Under the pieces are notes generated by a model. That model made no database searches and was not told the DNA's origin. It saw only the letters and a program-made list of their open reading frames with translations. 64,000 nucleotides of DNA from Actinernus sp. WN-2022. Lineage: Eukaryota; Cnidaria; Anthozoa; Actiniaria; Actinernidae. The stretch spans positions 8,181,713-8,245,712 of the forward strand of contig JAOWCC010000237.1 in NCBI GenBank assembly GCA_030867875.1. Reading direction: 5' to 3'. Shown piece after piece: positions 44,814 to 56,519 of the stretch. Each line of letters opens with the position of its first letter. The first letter of the stretch is position 1. Position numbers and translations under genes: made by a program.

Positions 44814-47800
44814 TCATACTTGTAAATTTACTTTAACGGCCTCATGATCAGAATAGCAAACACTTATCACTGACTTTTTAATTGTTTTTATTTGTTGTGG
44901 TTTGATGTATACATGGTCTAACAAACTTCCTGCTGATACAAATGTTGGGCTTTCTACAATTTGTTGATAACCAACATGTTCCATCACTGTCTTTAAAAGG
45001 TTGGATTCCTTATCATCAAAGTAGTTGATGTTGAAATCCCCAAGTATCATGTCAACAGAATGTGATCAAGGATATAATTAATGGCATCACAAAATTGTTG
45101 TATATTAGAGTTGTGTTTTCTATAAAGTAAGCGAAAAAGTTTTAGAAAAAGCAATTACCGGTAGTTTAAGTCCATTTATTGAAGGAAAGTATTCTTTTTC
45201 AGATATCAAAATAGTGTTTCTGTAGCATACAGCTAAGCTTGAGTATTTATCTAGATTATCTTGCCTATATAATGCAAGAGGATGCAGATTGTTATGTCAT
45301 TGTCTAAATCAGATAATTGAAGCTGTGTTTCTGTTAGAAGTAAGATATCGAAATTACAGATGTTAAGGTCAGACTTGATATCAATGCTGTGCTTTCTTAA
45401 TGATCTTATATTTACAAGAGCAACTGACACCAGGTTGTTTTCATATTGGATTCCAGACTCTATAACCATTGATGACATGTTTACATTTTGTAGTCTCTGA
45501 AATTCTGCATGCACTCATGGATCTGACCGTACAAGTGTGCTCTCAATTTTCCCAAGAACATGAATGCCTTCCAGACAAGTGGCACGACTCAAAGCAACAT
45601 ATATCTGCCCAGAGTTGAATGACCTTTGTTTAAATAACTGAAAACTAATAACAATGTTGTTCAATGTTAATCCTTGAACTTTGTGAACAGTGCAAGCCCA
45701 TGCCAAGCAGAGTGGAAATTGGATTCTCTGTATTTGTGGAGATGAAGGTTTACCTTGTCTCAATTTTATTTTAGCAAGTACTGGTGAAATAGGCACAAAT
45801 TTGTTCTCTTTAGCAAAAGCATCAGTGCATTTCTCCAATAAGATATTCCCACCTTTTTTATCATCAAATTTAATGCAGAGAATAGTGGGCTTCTGGGTAA
45901 TTTGAATAATAGAGATTCTAGTAAGAGTGCCCATTTGGCCATTAATAAGTCTGTCAGAAATATCAATATTTGTAGTGAGCATCACCAGTGCAGTTTCTTT
46001 GTTAAGGATCTCAAAATCAAGACCACCAGTGTTAGAACGACCTCTTGACAATACTCTGAATATCTTGTTTAGTAACATTTGGTGGATATTCAATAGCTCG
46101 AAGTACATACAATGGCAAAGGAATTTGTTGTAGATATTTATTGTTGTGTTCTATAACTGGTTTATTTTCAGCCCATACATTGGTGGCAACTGATATAAAT
46201 CACCAACAGCAATAATACTTATACCAGCAAACAACTGAGAGGTGGGAGTACCCAAAAATTATTTCAATCCTTGATGGATATGGAGTAACCTAGTGTTTGA
46301 AACCATAGAAATTTCATCAATTATAATAAGCTTCAGTTCAGATAATGACATTCTCAGTAATGTTTTCTTCTGATCTGATAATGCAGGTAAATTATCTCCA
46401 ATTTCTTTTGGAATGACCAAAGCAGTGTTGATAGTTGTACCATTTATATGTATAGCAGCAACACCTGTCGGTACCATTAAGAGCACTGTAGGTAACTTAG
46501 GATTTAGTGGTCCATATTTGAATGTTTTCACTGCAGTGTGATAAATTGCTCTTATTAGATGACTTTTGCCAACACCGGCACCTCCTGTGACAAATAGGTT
46601 TATAGGCTTCACTTCCTTTGTCTTCAAGGAATGTAAGTTCTTAACTTTATTTCTACACCATGAGAGAACAATATCATATGCAGAACGCTGTTCAGCATTC
46701 AAAGATTTAACACACTCATGTAATAAATCATCAGTGATACCCGATGGCTGGGTCTGAGTCAGAAGTGCTGGTACTCTTTGTTGTATTTCTGAACTTGGCG
46801 CTAAATGATCAAGTGACTGTTCATGGAATGGGTTATCAGGTGTTTCATCATTGTCCATTTGAAACTGTAAATCTTGATTTTTTTGATCATTGATATAATC
46901 ATATGTGTGAAGGTTTCTAACTGAGTTGTCTCTCAGCATTTGTGGTGCATCATTTACTTCTTGTGCATTAGGTTCAAATATTGCTCTGTTCTTTTCCACC
47001 AAAGCTTGTACTGAAGGTTCATGAAATTTCATCAAATAAGTTTGATCTAATCCAGTGAGATCAGTAGTCTCGTCTCGCCATGGAAAATATAGCATGAGTA
47101 AATGATTAAAAAATCTCTCTGGCTGCTTATTTTTGCTTGGTGTGTGGAATCGTACTACGGCCCTAACTTTTCTACACTTCACAATTTCATTGGTATTTAG
47201 CAATTTAATCTTATTTGCGTGCTGTGATTCAATAACATCATCAGAAAGCACATCTGGCTGATCATCATTGATTTAATCAGGATCAGCTTTGTAATCTTTG
47301 TAGTAGTGGGCTGCAAACTCAGCTAAGCATAATTGATCAACAGTGAAGTTTAACTTAGGTCTGTTACAGTATCGTTCAATGATATTTGATTTATAAATAT
47401 CAGTACTGTCATTATCAAGTGCTTTCAACTCTTCTTGGCTTTTTCGCATGCGTAATCTATTACCTGGCAAATCGGTACTCACAAAGAATGTTCCTGGAAA
47501 TGATTTTCTCATCCAAAGTTCAGGGATGCATCTATAAACACACTCTTGTGCCCTAACTTCTCGAGAGGAGAGAAAAGTGGCACTAACTTTTTTCAAGCTG
47601 TCTCTGACGTTCAAGTCAAGGTTCCTTGCTTCCTTTGCTGCATTTGTAATGGCCGATGAGCGTTCAGTTTCATCTTTGGAGAAGTAGGAACAAACATAAG
47701 TTATGCATTTGTAATCATTGTAGACATCTACATCTGCATTTGCTTTAAACCTACATTTGCTTTAAACCCTTTTATTCCAGCAACAAAGTAGTTATTAATA

Positions 47801-48265
47801 AAGCAACTATCAAGTGACCTCTTTAGATGCAAGTTAGAATCAGAATCAGCAGAAATAGACAAGGCCCAGTAATATTGTTCTTCAGAAATACCACAAGAGG
47901 CCAGAACTTCTGAAGTAGTCCTTTTTGGATCAGAATCTGATGTGCTTGGATTTAAAGTTTCATTTATTTTCTTTTTTACAGAAGTGAGAATTTCATTTCT
48001 TCTGTTTATTATATTCACTCTCTCATTATCAGCAACATCACCCGACACTGGTTTTGCAACAACTGTTCGATCTGTAAAGAACTGACCAAAGTTAAACCTA
48101 CATGGAATATTTTTATACTTTCTACAAGTTTTAAAATGAGTGGCTTTTGATAGGTTTTCACTAAATGATGCAATTCCGGTTCAGTTTCTTCATTTGGTAG
48201 GTTTGCTTGTAAATGCTGGTCTGTAAACTTTATATAGGCATCTTCATTATCAGCTGTTAGTGCTG
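44814..48265 (-). pseudogene. Helentron Rep-helicase-endonuclease, broken
   Basis: Minus-strand order: part of the Rep region with LHHLVKTYQ and a Cys/His stretch (48250-48060), LKRSLDSCFINNYF (48048-47728), REVRAQECVYRCIPELWMRK (47614-47273); PIF1-type helicase with Walker A VTGGAGVGKSHL, LMVPTGVAAIHI, Walker B IIIDEISMVS (47251-46259), VGDLYQLPP (~46200) and CTVHKVQGLTLNNIV with YVALSRATC (46108-45515); then, after one TGA, an AP-endonuclease-like domain: VNIRSLRKHSIDI, LLLTETQL (45514-45251), LGDFNINYFD, SLLDHVYI and SDHEAVKV (45050-44814). Rep, helicase, then a LINE-type endonuclease defines Helentrons. The N-terminal part of Rep is lost at about 48265. Several stops and frameshifts. Confidence 0.85.
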
Positions 48266-48269
48266 GACA

Positions 48270-48942
48270 GTAATGAATCTAGAGTCGCAGAGAAAGAGGT
48301 CGCTCGACATGAGACATGTCACATGGCTGGTGCAACATGTCACATGACCAGTCGAAATCTGATTGGTCTACGGCGCAAAATCTCGACACAAATAAAAAAT
48401 AAAAATAAACACTTGCGATTTCTGACTCGCGCCAGCCGAAGGCCTGGCCCGATAATTATTCATTTTTAATATGCCTAATGCAGTTCAAAAGGATCATTTG
48501 TCTATACATTTAGGTGTGGAATCTCAGAGCCTTGCTCTTTGAACATAGTCAGACTTAAACCCTCAAAGCAAGTAACCAGTAATAGTGCCATATGGCACTC
48601 TTGGGAGTGAAAGGGTTAAATGTTCAGGGAAAAAACCTGGCAAATAAGTTGCATACTTCAGAAAAAGGTTTTTTGTTCTTGTGATTTTCATATTTATGTA
48701 AGAAAATACTGCGGCTTTCTTGTTGAACTTGAGTCTCAATAAAGCAATTTTGGCGCCAAACTTCGTAGAAACTAAAAAAATGGCGGCAGTAAGAATTTAG
48801 TGAATGGAAGGTGAAATTGAAAGCTAAATTAAACACCTATTAGTGATATAGACACAATCAATCTAATTTTAAGTAGAGTTGGCCTTTCCCAAACTTTCAA
48901 ATTCACGGAATACAAAAAGGTGGATAGCACGAGGTGCTTCAT
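48270..48942. other. Intergenic, nothing recognised
   Basis: No coding region is supported. ACATGTCACATG occurs twice at 48315-48348. Confidence 0.45.
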
Positions 48943-49225
48943 TCATTTTGGTTTTACCTTCAAAGGCCTTTTGGAATGAGAACATGATCCTTTTTGATAT
49001 TCTCGGCAGAATAGCACTGAATTAACGTTGTGGGAGGGGCGCTTATCTGCCTTCGACTTCTCATGAAATCCGGCCAGAATTCGAGTTTTGACCGTCCTCT
49101 CTATCTCAATAAGGACCGCCGATTGAAAATTACGAACTGCTATTCGTAAATCATCGCAAGGTACATTAAGGAACCCAAATGCTCCGTCACACAGCTCATC
49201 GTATCCAATAGCCTTACTCACGTAC
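48943..49225 (-). CDS. Gag-like or CCCH-finger fragment
   Basis: From ATG 49225, 94 residues read MGYVSKAIGYDELCDGAFGF, then VRNFQSAVLIEIERTVKTRI and FCREYQKGSCSHS, with the reading drifting out of frame just after (the next frame continues PFEGKTKMNE). The C-x4-5-GSC-x-H spacing resembles the start of a CCCH-like zinc motif found in gag-like proteins of tyrosine-recombinase retroelements. Family not established; probably a 3'-truncated fragment. Confidence 0.3.
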
Positions 49226-49249
49226 CCCATACTTAACAACAACAAGCAA

Positions 49250-49900
49250 GATTTAAATTAAAAAGTTACAGTTTGATGACAAAAAAACAGGAAGGTAAAA
49301 AGCCACTCAGAATAACTAAAAAGCTAAACAAGCTGAGTGGCTACATGAGGGTTTTAGACATAGTACGGGTTGGCAATAAAGTCTGACACACTAAATTAAC
49401 ACTAAATTGACAATAATAAAGACATCTAATATAAATAATAATAAATTAAGCAAAAACAACATAGACCAAGAAACAAAATGACATTTAGAGAAGGCACCAG
49501 CTTGAAACATTCAGAATTGGTGATTGAAAAACAGGCTTTATAAGGAAAGTCTAATTTATATCATATGCTTGGATGAAGTGAGAATTAATCTGTGTCTTAA
49601 ACCATTTTGGAGGGAGTATTTTAAGATGTTCATCGATGTTATTCCATAGAAGTACTGCAGCAAAGTGGACATTGAACTTCCCATAATAATTCTTACTGAT
49701 TTAATACATGTATAATACCATGATTTTGAAGCAAGTCTAGTTGATGTTTCGATGATATTGACTGAAACAAAATTGGCGAAAGCTTTGGGCTAACAAATTA
49801 TGATGGAACTGGTACATAAAATTTAGATTATGGAAAGAAACAATGTCAATTAACTTGAGAATTTCAAGCTGATAAAAGAGAGGTTCTGAGTGTTTATCTG
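49250..49900 (-). other. Probable LINE 3' region
   Basis: AT-rich sequence downstream of the RT. Readable RT-like C-terminal residues fade out by about 49600. No simple-repeat tail or duplication could be assigned, so the LINE end is uncertain. Confidence 0.4.
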
Positions 49901-49902
49901 GT

Positions 49903-52719
49903 TTAGAAAAAGCTAATGATACGCAAGACCTTCTTCTGCTGGGTTATGATAGGTTTTAGAGTTGATTTGTAAGTGTTACCCCACAGAAGTAGGCCATACG
50001 TAAAGAAAGGATAGATTAATGAATAATACAATTGGCATAAGATCCCAATATCAACGTAATGGCTAAGCTTAGATAGGATTCCAACCCCTCTGGATGTTTT
50101 TTTACCTAATTCTTGTATATGTGATTTCCAATTTAAATGCGAATCAAAAATGAGGCCTAAGTATTTAATTTGGCTATCTTTTCTAATTGTCTTACCTGAA
50201 ATTAACAGTTTCATGTTATACAGAATTTTCTTTTGTGGGGGGTGGAAGACTACAAAGCTAGTTTTATCAATGTTTAATGATAGCTTGTTGGCATTTAACC
50301 AGTCACTAACTTGTTTTCCAATTCAATATTAAGTACATGTTCAAGGTTCCGAATGTTTTTATCACTTAAGAAGATATTTGTATCGTCTGCAAATAAATGG
50401 AACTCTAGAATTTCAGAACATTTGAAAATGTCATTAACATATAGTAGAAAAAGCAGTGGTCCAAGGACCGAACGTGTGGCACCCCACATGAAATTGTCTG
50501 GTAATCCGAATCAATACCTCTAATTGACACATTGTTTTCTATTGCTCAAATAGGAAACAAACCAATCGTGAATGACACCGCAGATACCATAATACTCCAA
50601 TTTAGACAAAAGTATGCTATGATTAACAATGTCGAAAGCTTTACTTAGATCTAGGAAGATGCCACAGGAATAAATGCCTTTGTCTATTGCACATTGGATT
50701 TTATCAGTTAGAAGAAGAAGGGCATGAGTAGTACAATGCTTTGATCTAAATCCAAACTGTTTATGATAGATAATAGATAATTTCTCTAAGTAACTTATAA
50801 GTCTTTTATACATTAATTTTGCCATTATTTTATTTAAGATTGATAGTAAAGAAATGGGCCTGTAGTTTGAGACAATGAAGCTAGAGCCCTTCTTATGAAC
50901 TGGAATCACTTTTGCTATTTTGAGTTGATCTGGAACTGTACCCGAAGAAAACGAGTAATTGAAGAGCACCTCAAGAGGGTAAGATATAATTGACTTTAAA
51001 GTCTTTAAAAAACAAGCTGAAATACTATAAGGGCCACAAGCTTTAGCTGTATTGAGGGAGGAAATAATATCCTCAATTTCTATGGTAGAAACAGGAGATA
51101 GAAGAAAGCTAGTCAATTGAGATTTGTCTAAGTAATACTAAAGGATGTAGCTGATGTAGTTGATTTTAGAGTTATGATCTGTCTAATCCCCTTCCATATT
51201 ACTTTGGTATTAGCCTTATTAGTTATGATATATTCCTTGTAATAGTTTACTTTTCTAATTCTAATTAAAATATTTATTTCTGTATGATTTAAATTTAGAA
51301 TGGTTGTAATTATTCCTTTTTCTCAGAAATTGTCTATACAACCTATTTTTTATCTTAATTTAATTTCTCAAATCAGCTGTAATCCAAGGCTTTTGATAAA
51401 ATTTAGCTTCTTTCCTGGATAAGGGCTTTAGTGGTGCAGTTCTATCAATAATATGAGTGATTGTACAATAGAATGTATTAAACATTTGAGTCACATTTTG
51501 TGTTCCTTAAAAAATGGTAGACCAATCAAGTGAACTGAATTCATTAATAAAGGATTCTTCATTGTAATTGGTATAGTCTCGTTTGTAATTTTTTTCTTTG
51601 TGATGAGATATCCCTAGTTCATTTACGATGAGAAAGTTAGATAAATGATCGGTTAAATCATACAGCAGATTGCCACCGAGTATCTCAAAGTCAATTGAGT
51701 TAAAAAATATTATATATTAGTGTTGCTGAGAAGTTAGTGATTCTAGTTGGTTTGAGAATATGTGGTTCTAAGAAATATGTATTTAGAGTATTAATAAACT
51801 CTTCAGTAAGAGCATGGCTTTCATAATTTATTAAATTTATATTGAAGTCGCCAGACAAGACACATAGTTTACCTGTCTGGTGAATTCTTTCAATAACTGA
51901 GTAGAGGCTAATCAAGAATGTCTCAAGTTTAGAATTTGGATGTCAGTACCACACAAGATATTTTTACCTTGTTTGCATTCAATTTCTATCCATAACATTT
52001 CATACTCAGTGGTACTGCAGCTGAGATTATGTCTTACACTAAATTGTAGATCATGTTGTATATAGAAACCAATTCCACCAGCTCTTTGTGTTGAGGGCTG
52101 GGAAACAAATGAATAGCCTGGCAGTGAAATATTGGTAGTTGGACTACTAGAGGCATTGAGCCAGGTCTCTGTTAAGCTAATGGCACTAAAACTAAAATTT
52201 AATTCTTCTAGCATCTGTGATAAATGATCAAAGTTTGCTCGTATGCTCCTAATATTGCAATTTAGAATTGAAAAAGCTTTTTTTGAATTTTGTAAATTAG
52301 GAGAACTATGAAAGTCATGAATATTAAAATAATTGAAATTGACTTTAGATGGGTAATATTTTCAGGATCCTTATCTGCTAGATTTGGAATATTTCTAATT
52401 TCTGATAGAGTTTGAAGGGTAGGTAAATTTTCTAGGTTGGCATTCACTATATTATGGGAACACAAGCACGCTGTATTAGAGTTAAAAAGAAAACTTGAAA
52501 GTTCTTGATTATCTATAGAATGAAATGGAAAAGTCTAAATACTACAAGGCTGGCAGAGCCAATCTAAATTACTGGCAGTGATGCGATTATAATCCTTAAG
52601 AGAAAGGGAAGTGCATTTTATTTGGAAGAACAATTGGCAGGTAGAACAATAAAATTTCCTGGCATTTCACCTTATTAGTTTGCTACAGCAAGAGCAATAG
52701 ATCCTACCTATATCCTGCA
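49903..52719 (-). pseudogene. CR1/L2-like LINE ORF2 (PHD finger, endonuclease, RT)
   Basis: The start MQDIGRIYCSCCSKLIR at 52719 is followed by a TGA and then FYCSTCQLFF and LDWLCQPC, a PHD-like zinc finger. AP-type endonuclease: NIRSI, FSFSAISLTETWLN, GGIGFYIQHDLQF (52214-51912) and LSGDFNINLINYE (51915-51700). [39 protein letters not shown] (51116-50520), GPLLFLLYVNDI and LFADDTNIF with catalytic FADD (50489-50295), then IKYLGLIFDSHLNWKSHI and YPFFTYGLLLWG (50214-49903). Multiple frame changes and stops. Functions in target-primed reverse transcription in intact relatives. Confidence 0.87.
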
Positions 52720-52736
52720 TTACTGGTACTTATCAG

Positions 52737-53354
52737 TCATGTGTTAGGGGCTACCTGGCCTTGAGAGCTGAAGCGAAGCCTCTGTAGCTCCTTTAGAGTT
52801 GAGATCCGTACAGCAGGGCTTGACTCGTCCTTGCGCAAGAATATTGTGCCATAGCGAGTCCAAATGAACTTGTACTTTAGGTTTTTGCGAGTGTCAAGGC
52901 AGTCTTTAAACAGCTTTCTTCTACGAGAGGTCAAGCTTTCCTGTATGTAAATCTTGTTGTCACTGCGAAGGCCGATATCTCCGACAGTGAAACTCTTCAG
53001 TTTTGACCTGGATCTGTAGAGCTCGTCGAATATTCCTGTTGGTGAACTTAACCACAAGCCCTGGGGGTCCACTGTTAGCCACCGGTGCAGGGAAACTCCG
53101 ACCTTAAACTCATCGAATCCATTACTGATAAATTCCAACGAGTTGGCGATTGGATTCAGTTTTGCACTCAATTTGATTTCCAATATGGCGGACAGTTTCT
53201 CCTCTAAGATTTCGTCCAAAACCGTTCTCAATATAGCCTTGATTTCATTTTGATTTAACTCCATAGCAATTCTGTGTCTACTTAATTCGCTTTGCGGCCA
53301 AATCTGCCGCCAAACAATCCGCGTCTCAATTTTTGCCGTCTTTCCGGACTTCAA
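52737..53354 (-). CDS. LINE ORF1 protein
   Basis: A 205-residue open frame ends 18 bases before the ORF2 start, in the same orientation. The likely functional start is the internal ATG at 53264 (MELNQNEIKAILRTVLDEIL), since the upstream 30 residues are GC-rich leader-like sequence. A short coiled coil (LEEKLSAILEIKLSAKLN) precedes a domain with VGDIGLRSDNKIYIQESL, RRRKLFKDCLD and YKFIWTRYGTIFLRKDES, the conserved C-terminal region of cnidarian CR1-type ORF1 proteins, presumed RNA-binding. It is open throughout, unlike ORF2. Confidence 0.75.
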   Translation of the reverse strand: MKSGKTAKIETRIVWRQIWPQSELSRHRIAMELNQNEIKAILRTVLDEILEEKLSAILEIKLSAKLNPIANSLEFISNGFDEFKVGVSLHRWLTVDPQGLWLSSPTGIFDELYRSRSKLKSFTVGDIGLRSDNKIYIQESLTSRRRKLFKDCLDTRKNLKYKFIWTRYGTIFLRKDESSPAVRISTLKELQRLRFSSQGQVAPNT

Positions 53355-53399
53355 ACTCTTACCTCATGCTTTCTGAGAACACCTCGAATTGCCCTCCTC

Positions 53400-54711
53400 G
53401 TCCGAGGAACTCCCAAAGCCTCCCCCCACTAACAGCTGGGCTCGCGGTCAACACACCGTGTCCGTGACGTCACCTGATTAAAATACAATATTATTCAATT
53501 GGCGTGTTTTGACAAGAAAAGCCGTTTACCCTTTCACGACTGTAGCGTAGGCTCTAAACTTTCAAAACACACTGGAACTCTAAACTAAAACTCCAAGTGT
53601 GAAATGAATTCTCGAGAACAAACGCCATTTAAAATTATTGAGAAACTAGGCTGCATTATTTGTTACTGTGTAATATTAGCGCCGCTCAAGACACCTCGCA
53701 GTGACAGAAATTAAAAGCCGAAATACGGAAGTACTTGTGTAGAGTATGTTTTGGAAACCTTAAACAATGCACAGACTTAAAGAATTGTAAAACTCGTTTG
53801 ATGTAGCGATTTTCAAGTGAATTGTGATCGCAGAGTTAAACGCGTAAACGTGGCCTGAGTCAGACGTGATTTCCTCTCATAACTCTTTTAATATGGAGTC
53901 GTCCGTCTTTTCTTCTCCAGCACTACCTGGTCAGAATGGCTACCTGGTCTTGCATAGGCAAAGAAATGACTGAACATGACGGGTTTCGCGACCTTCGAGC
54001 TTGGTACAAGTGACCGTTTCCCAAGTGTCTTTCCAAACCCGGTGCGTACTGACAGTGTCTTCACCCAAAACTAACTCTCTTACTGCGTCCTTGTGTGAAT
54101 CCTTGAATTATTCGAAAGCAAACTTTTCCAAAGCAAATTTAAACGCATTTCGGAACAGCAATCCAAAGCTTCTGGTCCGGCTTTGAAAAGTGTACAATAT
54201 AAATTATGCAAATACATTCAGCGACAGGATTTTAGTGGCAAGTTTTTGATTGGCTTAAAACGGACAATGTCTCAGTTCGCGCGCCCAGCCGTGAGTGGGG
54301 AGAGGGTTGCGGGCTCACCGAAACCCCCACGGCTGGAAACCGAGCCTATCTTTCACTTGGGATCTCCGCGTCCTCGGGTTCTAAGAGGAACTCTGACTCG
54401 GTATGTTCGGATTCTGTTAACTCCGAACCACTCATCGTGCAACTTGCTCCTGTATTCAATAACTGATAGTTCACCCTTGCTTTGTCGCGAAGATTGTACA
54501 TGAAAACTTATTCCTGATATCTGGTAAAGAAAATTCACCAAGTGATAAACGGAACCTACGAAGATATGCAAATAATGATACTTGAAACTGAATTACGCGT
54601 ACGCGTGCTATAGATAAATCGTGTGGATCAAATACACGAAACCTATCAGATATCAACAAAAAAATAGTATAATAAACTACAAATAAATAAATGACTAAGC
54701 CATAGCTCGAA
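53400..54711. other. No recognised gene
   Basis: GC-richer leader next to the LINE (53390-53470) and then unassigned sequence. ORFs at 54001-54571 on both strands have no recognisable motifs. Confidence 0.4.
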
Positions 54712-54912
54712 TTAAGTATTTTTAACCGAGGCTAAAAATAGAACCATTTCGTTTTTTCCTTCAAAAGCCTTCGCCACCTCATTTCCGAAGAGCTCCTTAA
54801 GGTTTGCCAGTACATCTACTTCGTTTCGCTTCGAAGCTTCATCAGTTGACTTTTCTTCGGAATTACCAGCATTAAGTGAGCTATCATTATCGTCACTGAC
54901 ATTTTCAGGCAT
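54712..54912 (-). CDS. Short acidic ORF of unknown function
   Basis: 66 residues from ATG 54912, MPENVSDDNDSSLNAGNS followed by VLANLKELFGNEVAKAFEGK. The composition is protein-like (charged, helical C-terminus), but there is no recognised family, no splice signal at the end (TAA), and an overlapping frame upstream reads SDEEIRECL. Probably a fragment of a larger lost gene. Confidence 0.25.
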   Translation of the reverse strand: MPENVSDDNDSSLNAGNSEEKSTDEASKRNEVDVLANLKELFGNEVAKAFEGKNEMVLFLASVKNT

Positions 54913-55194
54913 TCCCTGATTTCTTCATCAGACATCAACCACAAACCAACTAAAGTTGGAATCCTCAACTTCTTTCTCTTTCGTCCAAGTTAAGCGGCCT
55001 GCAGAGACCAAGTTTGTGCCGTTGTTGGAGATAGATGAACTTTATTTTAACAGGGTGGCCCATTCAGCAACGTGGCTGGTATCCAAAGGGGCCCTGTATC
55101 AATAGAATCTACATACAATACAAATATCCTAAAAACTACAATTTTATCTATAACATATACATATATAATACAAATACAATATCACAATTAAGTA

Positions 55195-56260
55195 CTAAAG
55201 AAAGTGGGCTTTAACAGAACTTTTGAAAGAAGAAAGTGATTCAGTATGTTTAATATTAACAGGAAGCGAGTTAAAAAGTATTGATTCAGAAAATCTAAAC
55301 GTACGTTTTCCAAGGCTAAGTTTCAGTGTAGGTAGATTGTGTATTTTACGATTCGTTTCTAAGTTAGCCCAATGTAAAATATTAAAAGCGTCTCTAGAAG
55401 AATCACGCCTGAGAATGATATGGGCAGCTCGGTTTTGCAACCGCTGCAAGTTGTTGCTACAGCCGGCGGACAGTTATCCCCAGGCAGTATCCGTATAGCT
55501 AAAAATCAGTTCAACAACACTAAGATAAACACACTTTGCTGCTGTAAGGGTAAGGCAAGATCGTATGCGTGATAACAGGCCCAAGCGCGTATTTACTTTA
55601 GAGCAAATAATGTCACTATGTTCTTTCCATACAAGCTGTTCATCAAGTATAACACCTTGGTAATTAAACTTGGATAGTCTTTCAATTTTTTTGCCTTGAA
55701 ATTGAAGAACGATATCTGCGGTGTTGTCTAATTTCTGTCTTGTTCCAAAGAGCAAACCCTTGGTTTTACTCTGATTCAAAACTAGCCGACTGTCCGTCAT
55801 CCACTGCTCGACACGGTTTAGATCTTCTTGCAGAGCATCCTTGATGGTACTTACATCGTACCCAGTAAAGTAAATAACTGTCATTAGCATACATGCTAAT
55901 CGACGAGCTCTTTAGACACAGCGGCAGATAGTTTATTTATGTCACAAAGAGTATGGGCCCTAACAAGGAACACTGTGGGACACCAAAGTCTATATGAAGG
56001 CTGGATGATAGGTCATTTCCATACTGTACTGTTATATACTGTTATAACGCTTAGTTATATAGTTTCTAAACCATTCAAGACGTTGACCCCTAACCCCGTA
56101 ATGTTCTAGTTTATGGAGGAGACATTTGTGATTTACAAGGCCAAAAGCCTTTTTTAGGTCAATGAAGGCTGCGCCAGTCAAGTTTTGTTTGTCCATGTGA
56201 TCCAATATATGATGAACCAAGTAAACAATCGCGGTTTCGGTTGAGTGCTTCTTTCAGAAC
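55195..56260 (-). pseudogene. LINE reverse transcriptase fragment (Jockey group)
   Basis: Reads HHILDHMDKQNLTGAAFIDL and KKAFGLVNHKCLLHKLEHYG (56220-56032), a degraded middle with YADD lost (about 55900), LNRVEQWMTDSRLVLNQSKT and WKEHSDIICSKVNTRLGLLS (55890-55474), then LQNRAAHIIL and LFNSLPVNIK (55449-55195). It is 5'-truncated: the endonuclease and first RT motifs are missing. Upstream of 56260 the sequence is unrelated. An A/T-rich tail with TACAA units follows at 55100-55190. Confidence 0.8.
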
Positions 56261-56519
56261 TCGGACTGATACATCGCTTGAGAATGCTTACGAAATGTTT
56301 AAAGCATGTGCCTTCGACTCGTGCTCTTTAAATGTTAAAACATATTTATAATGTTCTGCCTGTTTTAGGGTTGGTGTCAGTGTGATAAAGCCGTAAATAT
56401 AATCCCTATTATTATGTTCAACAAATTTGGTATTTCTCTTTTTAATTTTCAATGTCGATAATCACAGTACATGCTCCTAGCCTTCAGTGTTGACTCTCTC
56501 TCATCTCCTGTTCCATGCC

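Noticed and set aside
46259..47251. Bacterial or viral helicase or defence gene
   Set aside because: Flanked by Rep and endonuclease domains of a Helentron in the same orientation.
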